A stretch of 64,000 nt of DNA from Penelope pileata (GCA_013396635.1 WBMW01005315.1:868001-932000); one strand, 5' to 3'. Shown: positions 49,356 to 63,411, numbered from the stretch's first letter. Notes: a model not told the origin generated them from the sequence alone. Program-made: numbers and translations.

Positions 49356-52300
49356 TGTGGATCTATAAAGCCGAGCATATTTCTAGGTGGACTTGGAATC
49401 TCCTTTGCTACAGGGCACTGTAGCACCGCTCCTGTACCAACATAAAGACTTTAAGGCCATTTCACACCATGTTTGTAATACAATAGGTCTACGAGGGCTT
49501 TGAATCCTAAGCGCTAGTGGTTCCACCTGCAGTAGGTCGAGGCGTAACTACCCCCTGACTTTCCACCCCCTCCTGATCAGCACTGTGAAGTAATGCACTG
49601 GGCTGTGATGCAGGGATGTTTGCCTCCCTCGCCCCACCAAGGGAGCAGCATCTTCTGGCAGAGAATCTGGGTGGGCAGCTGGGAGCAGTAACAGTTTGAG
49701 GTGCTGCAGATAAATATGTCAGAGTGCATGAGTCAGACTGCTTAGTATAAATCAGAATAGATCTATTCAGTATTTAGCTCCAGGTTTTGTGCATTATTCT
49801 TTTATGCTATGCTATTCCAGGGCTTAGAGTCCAACAGAACATGAGAGAAAAGGGTGAAAGAAAAGCCAAACAGTTTTTCGCAGGGATGCTATTCAGGTAA
49901 ATTTGTGAATATTAGAAGGTGGAAATAGTATGGAGCCAGATGTATTCCACTACACTGAAGCTTAGTATATGCTCTAAGCTACAATGTTTATACTGCAGGA
50001 CCATTATAGCAACAAATATTAGCAGGAGGGCAGAAAAAAAAATCAATATAACATTTTCAAGCAATTAAATCAGACTTCAAGGTTAGAAATTGCTCTCTTA
50101 ACTAAAAGGATAGCAAAGAGAATCTGGGCAGAAGTCAGTGGAGACCACTGATGAGTCACACTAAGACAGTTGTGTACTGAAGCTGAATAGATAGCGAAAT
50201 ATCAGGCTTTTAGCTTCCCGTAGAGCAGGAACAATGGGTTCACAAACCAAGGACCCAGCAGACCTCCCCAGTCTGCCAGTGTGGCAGGCGTCTCGGGAGC
50301 ACTGCACTGTCGATGTGTTGTGGGGCAGATTGTGAGGGACACTGCGCAGCTGCAGGAGAAGGCTGGAAGGGATGGCTGGTTTGGTGGTATATGGGTCTGC
50401 CCCTGCCTGGGAATGAAACTGTCACTTACTCCATGCAGCAGCTGGCTGCCTTTGGCATCAGGCTGGAATACATGGGAGCTCAGAGTAACAGAGCTGGCTG
50501 TGGAAAGTCAGCTGTTGGGGAAACACGTTTCTTCTAAAACATGAACGTAGAAAATATTCATCCCGTACTGGCCTCAAACCACAGGTACACATTTGTGCAG
50601 GCTGAGCATTTAAACAAGAAGACGCAAAATCAGAATAAACCAAGTTGAAATAACAGAAGACTTTCTCCTATTTTGAGAGAATTTTCATTTTGTTTACCCT
50701 TTTTCAGCCCTTGTTACAATGAATTACTTTATTTTTTTAGTTATCCTTCAGCATTTCTAGGGCTCTGATTCCTGCTTGTACATTTTTCCAATTTGGAGCT
50801 CAAACCCCAGGTGCAGGTGAGTTATTACAGTAAGCGTGGTGGTGCTGGTGCCATGCCTTACAGCTATAGACAGATTTTGACGCTGCACTGAGCTAAGCCA
50901 GATGATGATGTTATCATCCCCAAGATGCTCATTACCACCCCAGGGAAAACCAGGCAAGTTGGTTTACACACTTAAACTACAGCGCTTGGTTCTGCCTCGT
51001 GCCAGCTGGTTCTGCCTACAGTGTATTTGGGAACCACTTTGCCAGCAGATTTGCGCAGGTGGCAGCTTCCATCGAGATGATGCTGACACCTACACCTGCA
51101 TAGCTGGCTCAAAAGAGAATGCAACCTGAACAAAAAGAGCATTTCTGATCCAGAGGGTAAGATCCATATCCACAAATATGTTTAGGCACTTAATTCCAAT
51201 GACAAATATATTTGAGAATCTAAGTGTAAAGTCTCTTGCAGAATAGGGAGATATTTAATTTCATTCTTAGGTCAGAGTAAATATTTTCTGTACATGGTCA
51301 CAGCCCACATGGATAGGCAAAAGCATGTGAAACTGAGACAGCTTTCTCTAAGGATAACTGTCTCAGGGTCTTGTCCTGTGCCAAGGTTCTGTTCCCAGAT
51401 CTTCATACTGCACAGATGCTTCCCGGACCTTTACACTCTGTAGATGTTTCATGTGACTAAAACCCCAGCATTTAGGCCTATCCTCTGAAAAAATAGGACT
51501 AAATTCCCTTCCTTTTGTTCCATTCAAGCCTCGGGTGCGTCCCGTGATACCCTATCATTCCTTTTCGGTTGCATAGATGTTACAGAGAAACAGCGCAGAA
51601 ACAAGACAAAGGAAGGGACTAATTTTGACAAGATTTATCTTACCAAGACAGGTTACTGGCTCATTTCAATTTACTTCTTAAGGTGTTACCCTAACAACAG
51701 ACCAGTAAGTCAGGGGTTTAGGCCGACCAAACTGTGTTGGGTGACTCCTGTAGAGCAGAGTGTGATCAATGCCACATACCTTCAATAAAGCCATTCTGTA
51801 CATCTGTCACCTCCTTTATTTACTCTTACAGATCATAAATCTTTGTCTCTCATTTTTAAATCTCCTTTTTGGGTTATTATATTTTTTCTAAAACAGTGGA
51901 ACCTTCTAACAGTTGGGTGTGTGGACCCACTCAGAATACAAAAATGATCCATTACAACCTAACTTTAGGAAGCAGATACTTAAATCAATCAGTACTTTTA
52001 CGGTCTGATTACACAACACATTTCTCTTTAACTTGATGTCCTCTGTCCATTCTAGTCTTTTGCCTAAACAGCCATTTGAAAGAATTCTTCCCTTGGACAT
52101 GGGGTTGATATTTCTCCCATTTTTCCTAAATGAAGCCTATTTTAGCGTGATTTAATCTCTCTTATGACCCAGCTTCATAAGTACTCATCCTTATCTATAT
52201 GGCCAAATCCTTCTAATCATTTCTGTTCATGAGTTCATTTATGTGTAGTTTACTCCCTCTTCTGTAAAAGCAGGCAAACAAGTATATCACTAGCTGCAGA

Positions 52301-54221
52301 TCAGAGATTTTGTCTCTGAACTCAATCCAGTCCTTTGTTGTTGGTGTCTAGCATTTAATACAATCTTGTAAAAATGCTCAGTTGCAATTCTGGATGATTA
52401 AAAAACAGCGCCTTAATAAAACCCAAGTAAATTCCATTTAGCAGATTCCTTCCCATTCTCAGTTTATATCTCTGCTTTATTTAGCAGAACAGCCCAAGAT
52501 TTTTGGTGACGACTAATTGTTTATTACAAATGAGTGAATAAGTTACAATGAGTAACTTATTCCAAGAGTTCTAACAACTCTGAACAGCATGTCTGCGGGC
52601 ACAACATGATTTCCACAACTGCACTTTATATTTTAATATATTTGATTATTCATGGATGGTTGACCCATGACTAGTTTTATATTTCCGATTAACTTCGTAA
52701 ATGTGATTAACATGAACAGAAACTGAGGTGAGAGGCTGTGCTGAGAATATAAACTGTTATTAATTGATTCAGGAAAGCACTTAGGCACGTGCTAAACTCT
52801 GAGCACATGCGTTAGTTCAAGACAAGTTAGAAAATGTTTAATGTCTCCCCGATCAGGAACCCAGGTGTCTAAGTATGAACTCATATTTTGAAATGTAGTC
52901 TGCTAGGTTTTAGTGTTTATCTGTGATGCATGCTAAATGCTAAGAAACTGAAGACCATATGATGAGGCATCTCACACGCAACACAAGTCTGGAGAAAAGC
53001 TGTGCTGAATCATTCTTCATTACTGAGGCAAGAATGCAGAGTGATTACATTATAGAAATCCACCAGAATCTCAAACTGACCAACTTCATGCATCCTCCAT
53101 AGGGTTATACCTTATTGTTAGACTCCATTCCAAAATATTTTACATGATCATTCCTTTAGAAAACGTTCCAAGTGCTCTTCTCCTTTCTTACTGTCACTCA
53201 TAATCTGAAACACACTCGGAGCCCTATTCCCCACTCTTGGCACAGGCTCACCTACAGCTTCAGTTAAATGCTGCTGATGCAGCTTTTTATAGGCTTTACT
53301 GCAAAATAATGGAGAGAACTCACAGGTGAAATCTCCTTATGAAGAGCACAAGACCACCACAGTGGCTCATTCCTAGCCAAGCTAAGAAGCCTGATTTTCA
53401 GTCCTTCTGCTTGCCTACTGTCATACTGTGACAAAGACCATTGTTGCAAGATGAATATCAGTAAGGTAATCCGACAAGTTATTTCCTTCAGAGAGTATCT
53501 ACTATGAGTATAAGGGCAATAGTGCAGATATAGATGTGTGTGTATATGTATTTGTCTGTGTGTATGTATATGTCTATATACACACATATATATACACAGA
53601 CACTTAAACACATAAACAGGTATGTATCAGTGTAAGAAATACGTAAGTATAAACCAGACTGTTTTTCATCAGCATCACTGAATGCATAAATTACTGGTCA
53701 AATAGATTTTTTTCCTATTCTGATCTTTGAGAGAAGACAAGGGAAATAATATCAGGATTAATGATTCCAGGCCATTTCCGCACAGGAAAATTTCTTAGCA
53801 GTTTCAGATCTGGAGTTAGCAAATAATAAACTATTGTTCCCTCCAGGAAGGAGCAAAGGCCATTAGATGCATGCAGCTATCCTGTATACCAGAGATAATT
53901 AACTTGGCCTTTTGCTGTGTAACGAATATTGTAATCCCGCTAACTGAGACTGTCAGTTTGTTATGAATTGTCTTTTCCTTGCAAATGGATTGCTGTGGGC
54001 CTGGCTATGATCTCAGAGGGATCTACAGGCCTGCATGAGCAATCTGCACTCCAGGTAGATGTTAACCGTGTATTTATAACCAATTTTGCTCATAGTTCTT
54101 CCTTATCAGCTTACTAGCTAAACCAAGCACTGCAAATCAAATACCCCACACATTTAGAGCAGCTTGAAAGCACTCTGTGTTATAGCTCCTTGGCGGGGCT
54201 GGACACAGACTTAAAAGGTAA
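49356..54221. other. Unique non-coding DNA with a TG/TA/CA repeat hairpin
   Basis: No gene or transposon is recognised. The segment 50902-51129 (+) encodes a short Ig-like DADTYTC string, considered and not called. Positions 53535-53605 are a mixed TG, TA and CA repeat. Confidence 0.5.
53535..53605. repeat. TG/TA/CA microsatellite forming an inverted repeat
   Basis: The left part is TG-rich and the right part CA-rich, separated by a TA-rich centre. Segment 53553-53572 is nearly the reverse complement of 53585-53602, with a 12-base loop. Alternating purine-pyrimidine DNA of this kind can form cruciform or Z-DNA. Confidence 0.8.
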
Positions 54222-54400
54222 AATCATAGAATCATAGAATCATAGAATGGTTCAGGTTGGCAGGGACCTTAGAGATCATCTTGTTCCAACCCCCCTGCCA
54301 TGAGCAAGGACACTTCCCCCTAGACCAGGTTGCCCAAAGCCCATCCAGCCTGGCTTTGAATACTTCCAGGGAGGGGGCATCCACAACTTCTCTGGGCAAA
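54222..54400 (-). mobile_element. CR1 LINE, 3' tail (minus strand)
   Basis: It begins with three ATCATAGA octamers, then a complete CR1 3' UTR (agggaccttagagatcatct), then the very end of ORF2 (minus-strand coding for the PREVV/SLEVFKARLDG-like end). It is truncated at about 54400. By eye it differs from the 3' end of the CR1 at 57791 at only about eight positions in 180, so both belong to one fairly young subfamily. The two lie in opposite orientation. Confidence 0.92.
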
Positions 54401-57400
54401 TAACAGCCCACGTGTCATTGCTTTGAAAGGTTTCTTCAATATTAAAGTAATTTAGCTAGACTGGAAAGACACCAAAGAATATTTCTCCCACTACATTAAT
54501 CCGTATTTTCCATCCAAGATACTACCCACGTAGCAAGCCCTGTGTTAGCCTAAAAATCCTTATTTGGCAGGTCGTCTACATCTGAGAGGAAATCCTCCAG
54601 GAACTTGGCAGAGGTTGTATCTATGTGATATCCTTCACACTGAAGGCATATTTCCCCTCTAGCTTGGTAAGTATTATTGCCTCATTCTACTTTCCACAGG
54701 AGTGGCTCCATGACATGGAGAAGGTTTTCACATGTATAGCTTCAGAAACAGAGCACTCGCAATACTGAGGAAGCTCAGTGGGTGGTGGCCAAATTTTGGA
54801 AGCAGAGCTCTCTAGCACAAGTATGAAACAATTTTCTTCACAATGAGGACCACCAAGCACAGCCTCTTCAGTAATGGGACTGAGAAAAGTCTTAGATGAC
54901 GAAGATCACAAATATAGCAAGAGCACAACACCACACAAGTTGCTAAGACTTCAAGGCAGTATGAAAGGGGCTACACTAACCTACGAAGGAAGTCTACCAA
55001 AAATGCCATGCTCTCTTTTGAGTGGCACACTATAGTGAGTAGAGCCGAATGCACAGAGAAGATACAGTTCAAGGGAAAAACTAGAGACATAGGATAAGGA
55101 TGCTTGTCTTTCATGCTTTGTCTTTCCTATTTAAATTGAGGCTTCCTCAAGGAGACGTCATCAGCTCAGTACTGTATAGTGTCCACCATGGTCAGGAAGC
55201 CTTGTTATTACCATAACAAAAGCCAGTCAGTTAGGGATGTTAATAAAGGAAATAACTAGACGGTCTAAAGGTACCATCTTCATGGGTAGAACTGGGTTGC
55301 AGTCAACTGCTGCTGAATGGAGTTTGGCTGGAGCTACAGAGAGCTTTCACCAAGGTAAGGGACTTCCTCTTTCTGACATCCTTCCCCACCTGTACTGGCA
55401 GCAATAGCTCAGTTTCTTACTTGCCAAAGTCATATGTTTACAAATTCTGAGTCAGGGCGCCAAACCTCACAGGATGTTTAAAAAGGCCTTGGAACAGTGG
55501 CTGGAACCAAGGGCTTCGCTGTCCTATCCCAGCACTTGCATGACCCAGTTTGAGAGCCGCTCTATCTTCCACTTGTATTTTTCCCAAAGGATTAAGCAAT
55601 ATTAACAGGAGAGAAAACAACATCAATCACAACATTTTGCTATTGTCTTGGAGAGCCCATTGATGATGGGTAATGTTGGTTTTACTCCTCTCACAGAGAG
55701 AGGCTTTGAGCCACAGACTCCAAGCTCCCTGGCACTGAGGGCCTCCAGGCAGGCCAAAGTGAAATGTCCAGTTTGCAGCCCTCAGGGGAAAAGAGAAAAG
55801 CAGCCAGGTATCCCACGCTTTTAGCTAGTGGCCTAGCTAGTAGAAAACAACAGTCAATGTTTTATTGATCACCTACACCTTCACCTACAGTCACATATCC
55901 TGGAACTTTACTGAAAACCATATAAGTTTGCACATTTATGATTCCAATCAAAACACAGGAACAGGGGTTTTTTTGCATTGTTATTTTATGTGGACAACTC
56001 TGAATTAGTTCTGTCTGAGGACACAGCAATAAGGAAGAGTCCAGCTGTTGCCTCCCAGCTTCCTATACACCTCATTGCTGGAGTCACCATAAATGTTTTA
56101 GGCTGGCGTCACAGCACAATATCAACAGCAATGCTTTAACTGACAAACTACGGCTGCAAAGTGACCATGTTTCTCTGAATTTTAAGGCAAACACTTTATT
56201 TCAGCTAAACCCTAAGTAGCCATGTGGTTTTGCCCATCTACTCAGGGACATTTAAAGTACTCTTTTTCTTATAAACAGTTTAAAGTCGTAATGGTAAACA
56301 TACAGGCCTAAAGCTAAACTTCCATTCCTTACACTTGTGTTGGTTATTTGCAACAATACCAGCAATGTTTACCAATTCACCAGCACAGTTTACACTGACA
56401 TCCCCCACTCATTTACCTCTCGTGCCATGATTAATTGTTGGCTTACACCAGGGAAAAAAGAGAAGTGGATGTAGTTTGTGCACCAATTCAGATCTACTGT
56501 GGAGTGAACTTCAGTTTTCAAACATGATTTAAAGAATCAACTGGAGACTCAGTGTTGTAGATTTCTTCTGGACTTTTCAGTAATTTTCAGTGCTTTTACT
56601 AAGCCTCCCTGGAACTGCTGAAGTGCAGAAAAGACACAGTTAATGGAAGAAACAAATATTTTGCAAATGATAGATACTTCTGGACAGATACAGCAGAGAA
56701 GACTCTGGATGTCAGATTTCAACAACAGCACTATTTTACCTCCTAGAGCCTCCTCCTTGTTGCTATTTGCTCTGGACTTCTGGGACTGAGCTGAAGTTCA
56801 ATACGGAATGAAACAGCTCACATCAAGAAGGACTCCAAAGGATGTAATGAACTGTGAGACCCTGGAGATTATGGAAAGATGCTACACCAACATAAGAAAG
56901 CTGTCTATGCAAGGTTTCTCTTGCCTCCTTAAATAGCTCAGCAGGATTTCAGGCCTCTAACTTTCCATATCATGTTTTCCAGCATTAAGCAGCAAATACA
57001 AATTGTGTATAGGGCAAGAGTCAGCTTAGGATATCATTAAGATTCACCAAATAGCAAGGACGGCAGATAACTAGATCAACACATCAGACAAAACTGGAAC
57101 AGTAGTCAACAGCAGAAATATTGCTATAAAGATAATAGGAAATCACTAAGCACTGCAGAAAAAAAATAACTGCAAGCCAGAAGCACACTAGTTTCTCATT
57201 TTAACCCTCTATCTTTGTCTATTTTTCCAGCAGCCTTGGAAAGAAGATGGGCCTTGTTGTAGACCTTAGCAATCAGCAGTCTGGAGATACTTCATAGCAC
57301 AGTCACAGCCTTCAATACTTTTCTTTTAGTCCTTGAAACAGAACATGAAACAAAGAGACTCCAGCAATTGATTTGAATAAAGAAATATCATTGAAAACCT

Positions 57401-57790
57401 ACCATTCAACACTATTTTCACAGAGTTGTTACTGCAAGATGATAAATAGCATTAGAGTAAGAAATACAAATTTCAGAGGGAATTTGGTTGTTAGACAGTT
57501 TGACAGAGATCTGGCCATACTTCCAGCAAGACAAATGATATCATCCTAGCTAAGTAACACTAAGCAACGCATAGAGGTCAGCAGCAAAAGCATAGCTGTC
57601 TATTGCGGGTCCACTGGAGCTCATAATGGACTCCAGTGCCAACTCTTTACAATTTCCCCATGAATTATGTAATTTATATTACTATAGTCAGAATTGGCAA
57701 CTTAAGTTTACTGGTGGCTATATCTGTCTGTTAGATACACAAGTATTTCTCTGATGGATGGGTAAATATGGAAATAACATTATGGATCCA
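54401..57790. other. Unique non-coding DNA
   Basis: No gene is recognised. A faint FFTM/TTKH-like pattern around 54820-54870 could be a very old CR1 trace but is too short to call. Confidence 0.45.
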
Positions 57791-58354
57791 CACATCTTTG
57801 TCGGTGACATGGACAGTGGGATCGAGTGCACCCTCAGCAAGTTTGCAGATGATGCCAAGCTGTGTGGTGCAGTCGACACGCCAGAGGGANNNNNNNNNNN
57901 NNNNNNNNNNNNNNNNNNNNNNNNNNNNNNNNNNNNNNNNNNNNNNNNNNNNNNNNNNNNNNNNNNNNNNNNNNNNNNNNNNNNNNNNNNNNNNNNNNNN
58001 NNNNNNNNNNNNNNNNNNNNNNNNNNNNNNNNNNNNNNNNNNNNNNNNNNNNNNNNNNNNNNNNNNNNNNNNNNNNNNNNNNNNNNNNNNNNNNNNNNNN
58101 NNNNNNNNNNNNNNNNNNNNNNNNNNNNNNNNNNNNNNNNNNNNNNNNNNNNNNNNNNGGTGAGACACTGGAACAGATTGCCCAGAGAAGTCGTTGATGT
58201 CCCCTCCCTGGAAGTATTCAAAGCCAGGCTGGATGGGGCTTTGGGCAACCTGGTCTAGTGGGAGGTGTCCTTGCCCATGGCAGGGGGGTTGGAACAAGAT
58301 GATCTCTAAGGTCCCTTCCAACCTGAACCATTCTATGATTCTATGATTCTATGA
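57791..58354 (+). mobile_element. CR1 LINE with an assembly gap inside (plus strand)
   Basis: Left of the gap the + strand encodes IFVGDMDSGIECTLSKFADDAKLCGAVDTPEG, which includes the FADD catalytic box of the reverse transcriptase. Right of the gap it encodes VRHWNRLPREVVDVPSLEVFKARLDGALGNLV and the stop (about 58159-58259). A complete 3' UTR and three or so ATTCTATG octamers (58331-58354) follow. The visible parts are well preserved. Compared with the copy at 48363, roughly 660 bp should lie between the two blocks, but only 269 N are given. Confidence 0.92.
57890..58158. other. Assembly gap, 269 N, inside a CR1 copy
   Basis: The gap lies between the FADD block and the HWNRLP block of one CR1. 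Repeat collapse is the likely cause. The size is about 390 bp smaller than an undeleted CR1 would need. Confidence 1.
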
Positions 58355-61300
58355 GAGCAGGCCACCTCCTAATGACTGATAAACAGTGTGGTAGAATATT
58401 TTGGGCGTTTAGCCATTTACAATTTTTTTTTTATTTGAGGTTTGCAGGTCAGGACTGTAAAGAATGCATATAACTAAGTTACAAAAATGAAGACATTTTC
58501 CCTTATGCCTTGAACAGAAGCTAGGTTACAAAAGATCATGTCTAAAATCAGAAAAAAAAAAAATAGGGAAATGTCCTTCTGTTTTCTGATCGTCTACAAT
58601 TAGTCCAGCCCAGCTGCTTGTATTTTCCAGGAGCTTTTGTTTTTAGGGGGTTTTCAAATATATCTTTTTTTTCCAGAATCCACACACAAGAGTTCCACAA
58701 TCTCATCACTGCCCTTTAAGACCATTATCACCTCTTTCCAAAATGCCTCCGTCCTAGAGCACTCCCAAGGCACATCCTGGAGAGTTCATTTCCTCACATG
58801 TCACATACATCTTTCTGTCCCTGTGGGAATGGATCTGGAGCTCTAAATTAGATTTCTGATAGAAAACAGGTGACCTTTGTTCCTTCCCTCCTGTTTTACA
58901 GTCTCTTTGCTCCACTCCTAGAGCCTAACTCAGCCTTGTTCTAATTTACTTTATCGCTGCTTTGTTACTTTAAGTTATTTTGTTATGCACTTTCTATGTG
59001 TTTCATATAGTGCCCTTAGAAGATTCACACGCAGAAATGTAAGCACTGGAAAATCTTTGCCTATCTTGAGCAGTGCTGCCGTCTTTAGAAATGATGTTGG
59101 TGATGATCAAGTGCTATGCAGTAAGGCTCTAGGCAGAGAGTGGGGTTAGATGAAGGCCTGTGCTGGTGAAAAACCTTGGGAGTACTTTTGGGCTTCTCTG
59201 CCCAGACTTCACTTTTCTTGGGAAAGCATGTAGAAGGCAAACTGTTCTTGATGACATGGAGACAGTTACATCTAGAGAGTCACACAGCGACAGCTGCCAG
59301 CCTTGTAAGCAAGAGAAAACATCACCTTTAAGAAAAACAGCAAAGTTCTTGGGGGTAAACTTTAATTATTAAATTATGTAATGACAGTGGGTGGAATAAG
59401 CACAACATACTCTCCTGACACATAAATAAGATTGAATCAAGATTTAGGACACGGGACTTTGTTATCATGCTGCAAGCTTTTTGGATGAAAGATAAACAAC
59501 CCTGTGAAAGGAACAGAAAAACAAGTGAGAGAGATTAAATGTGTTTGTAACAGCATCCAGATTGAGGAAGAGCACTGATCTGAGTACAGAACACTTCTGG
59601 TGATTATCCCTGATATTACATTGAATATGAAGGCATTGCTTATGGTGTCATTGTATTTCAGGATGGAATATGCTTGATAGTACCATAATCCTTAGATGTC
59701 ATCTTGCCTTCATGCTGATCCATGCACAGTTTGTGCATGTAGGACAAACACAAAAATACACACCAGAAAAATGTGAAAAAAACAAAAACACATATTTAAT
59801 CTACCACTGTAATTTATTTACACATTACTGTTTTACTTCTAAAAATATATATATTAAAAGCAGTACAAGACCATACAGACAATCATAGATCATTGGGAAT
59901 TAAAAAAGAAAAAGGAAAAAAAGGTAGAATGTGTCTTCTCCGGGGCATAAGAAGAACAGTTAGTCTTCACACTGAAAATTATCTCAGAGGATTATTCACA
60001 GAGACGTAACAGTTAACTGTAGTAAGCCTGAATCTAAAGAAGACAATCATTTATTTAATTACAAATTCCTCTTTGATAAAGTCTCAGGTAACAAAATCCA
60101 GGATAGAATCATGAAAACATGTACGTCAGTGGAGTCATGAGGGAATCCATATGGAGCAAACCAGCACTGATTTTCCCCATGCTAGATAAGGCATCAGTCA
60201 GTATAAGAAGACGTGGTTGTTTTGTCTGCAGTGGAGAATCTTTCACAAAAACTATCACAACCTATTCTGGCTGAGCGACAGGTTGGTAACTGGTTAGGAT
60301 GTAGCTCACACATTCCCACTCCCTTCTGTCAGGCTAGGAGCACATTTTTCCCTTTGCAGAAAGGGGAGAGGTTACTTCCATTCTCAACGAGAGACTCCTC
60401 ACACTGTGGAGTACTAAAGCAACCCATCCTCTTGTTTCTGACCTCTTCACCATGCCCTCAGGAGAGGACTTGGGTAGCTTCCCAGTCAGTGTTGTCTTCT
60501 TAGGTCCTTCTCGTGCACTTTGCTACGTGGTGTGGCCATATAAAACAGGTGAGAGAGGCATCTCTATTGCATGAAAATACACAAAGCAACATCCTAATAT
60601 GGGCTTGAGTATAGATCTCAAAGCTATCTACATAAACTGGGAATATTCTTTACATTTCCATCCAGCTGCTCCTTAAAGAACAATTACCTGAGTATCAATG
60701 ATACGCAAAGTCACACGCTCTTTTCTGAAGTCCATAGAATACCTACACAAGCAGAGTATTACAGGCTTTCTCATACTCTGTTCTTACGAATGCTGCTGGA
60801 CCATCAGCTTTCAGTCTTTTGTACGTGTACTACTTCTACTGAAAATTTCATAGAAGAGACTTAAAACAGGCTTGGAACTTCCTGAATGTCACACTTCCTT
60901 GAAAGTTTATACCGTTACCACAGGGAATGCTGCACAATGTCTATGAAGGAAAGGTAGATACATCTTGGTCAACGTGAGGAGCTGGGAAAGAAATTGTGAA
61001 CAGATATGGAGGATGTTGCTGATATATAATACCTGTGAAGGAGACATATCTTATTATGGAGAACATCTGGGTCTTCTCTACATTGCAATATGCCATATCC
61101 AGATTGCATAATGCCAACCAGGAAAAAACTTAAGACTCCAAAAAGACAAAGCAGAAACAATTCTGTGCCAAAACAAAACAAAACAAGCAACTCCTGCCCA
61201 ACGATAATCTTCCTAGGAGAGATTTTTTTTTTGGAAAACTCCCATGGCCCACCTTAGCTTCCGCATGTCAGAGCATACTGTGCTCTGAGCCATCATGAGA

Positions 61301-63381
61301 ATCCAAGATCCCACAGGGACCCAACTGGTGCTCCCAAGCTCTTTCTTCACTTAGGCTTCCACTATGGTAAGATGATCTTTGAATGAAACCACTAGGCCAA
61401 TGTGTCCGCAGACACCAAGTTCCATAGTCACAAGATGATTTTGTGATCCATTTCTCTTTTGCTAATGAAGCAACACTCACAGAAAGTAGTGGTGAAGGTT
61501 TTGCTAGGCTTCTTCTGGGAACTGTCATGCATTTTGCCAGAGATCTTAAATGTTAATCTGTCTGAGGCTTGGACAGAGCCATAGGCACCACATTCTGATT
61601 CATTTTGATCTACTTGTTTCTGTGTTGAACATGGTGATTCCTCTGGTGATGATAGCATGTGCCTGAACGAGGCAGTATTGCAGAGGGGAGGTGATGGGAA
61701 CAGGGAACTGCAGTATACAGGAAAGTGAGAGTCTGCGTCACCTTCACAAGTGACTTGCTCTCTTCTCTAAACTCAGAAGGAAATCATACCACTGTCATAA
61801 CTCCTTGGTTTTATTAATTCATGTTAAATAATCTCTCCTGTTTCAGCACTGCTATACCATTTGCAAGGACTAATAAAGTTTCCTAGGCCTTGCAGAAATA
61901 CTTCACAGAAACATAATACCTGCTTAGTGGAGCTTCTAACCACAGTGGCTGTTTATTTTGGGACTGAACACTTTTACCCCAATTTTTATATAATCTTCTG
62001 ACATGGAAGAAAATGCTTTCAGTGAACCACAAAGGAACCTAGGACCTTCAAGTCTTGTTAACTATTATTTCTCATGTCACTTTACTGCACTTCTGCATTA
62101 CGCAGTATACGGAAGCAACGAGAGAGAAATCTTGCTGCAGGAAGCAGCACAGTGACTAACAGGTAACGATACCCAGGGCTAGGGAGGGCAGAATCTCCCC
62201 TTTTCCAGAGGATTCCAGAAAGAAGCAAACTGAATTTTGAACACAGAACTGAATTAATGCCCTGAAGTGAAAATGAAACCCTACCTTTTCTCCACTAGGA
62301 AAACCTAAAACATTTACAGTAAACTGTATCAAGGACTGTTCATTAGCTGGGGATTTGCGTGGATGGGTGTGTTTTCTTAACATGACATTGCTGTAATTCA
62401 CTGATTACTGTGCAGAAGAGTAGCCTGAAGAGCTGAAATGAAACTAGGCCCATATGGCAAAGTTGCTGTAGTGACTTCCTTGAAATAATTAACGGTTAGG
62501 GGGAGGTTGCCTGCTGTTCCACATGTGGAAGAACAACAGATGGGCAGCTTTATATTTCTCTGATAATAAAATGACCTAATGCTCTATTTAGAAAACTAGA
62601 AATGCTTCTCCCTGACTGTTTATAGGTTTTAGAAATATCATGATAAGCAAACCCAAAGAGTTCAAAGCAATGATATAAAGGACAAGTGGATAAATAATGA
62701 CCCAACTTTGTTACGAAACATAGTGGAACTGTTGTATTGCTAATATAAACACAGATGACCTTTATTTTTGCTCATTTTTTTGTCCCTAGAACAGGAAACA
62801 GCAGATAATCTTTATCAGCCAGTAAAATCTTCCATTTTGCTTCTACTTCTGAGCTGTGGGGCAGATTAATGCGCTGTGTTTGGGAGTATGACAATGCCAC
62901 TATCTTTTCCAAGCACATGCTGAAAAAAAATGATACGAGTTTGAGAAGAAAGACATAAGGCTTTGGATAGCTCAACGATTGAACACAGCACAGCAATGAG
63001 CACCTACTCCCGCTGCTCAAAAGGGAAGCCTAAAATCAAACATGAAGTAACCAAATTCACATGCTTAGGGTTCCCACAGAAAAATAAGAAAAGCAGATGA
63101 GTTTTCCATATAAAGAATTATTTATCTCATGGAGTGAAAGAATTTGAAGTTATCCTACTTGTGAGGCATTATGACTGACATACAGCAACCTATTCCCTAA
63201 CAGGTTGTCCTGGCCTTCTTCTCTTGTTCTGATTCTCTTTCTTGTGTTGGCAACCAGGGACAAGAGAAAACATCTAATAGAAAACAAACCCTGAAAAATT
63301 ACGGTATGAGATAGTAAGACATTACTTTTAAGGCAGATTGGCTCCCTGATCTGAGTGGTTATTTACGCATAGGCACTACAT

Positions 63382-63411
63382 CTGGTTTAGATGCTACTGG
63401 TTTAGATGCTG
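63382..63411 (+). repeat. 15-bp tandem duplication
   Basis: The unit ctggtttagatgcta is repeated head to tail, the second copy differing at its last base. Confidence 0.9.

Noticed and set aside
50902..51129. A frame containing DDADTYTCIAGSKEN, reminiscent of the C-terminal strand of an I-set immunoglobulin domain
   Set aside because: The first cysteine, the tryptophan core and flanking splice sites could not be found in the same frame, and a D-A-x-x-Y-x-C string is expected by chance in 64 kb. A protein search with 51060-51150 would settle it.
54700..54900. Possible very old CR1 trace (FFTM/TTKH-like)
   Set aside because: Only a few residues resemble ORF2, with no tail or ordered blocks.
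57718..58321. Frames of 111-196 codons across 57.7-58.3 kb
   Set aside because: Only the plus-strand CR1 frame is meaningful. The others are antisense or N-filled.
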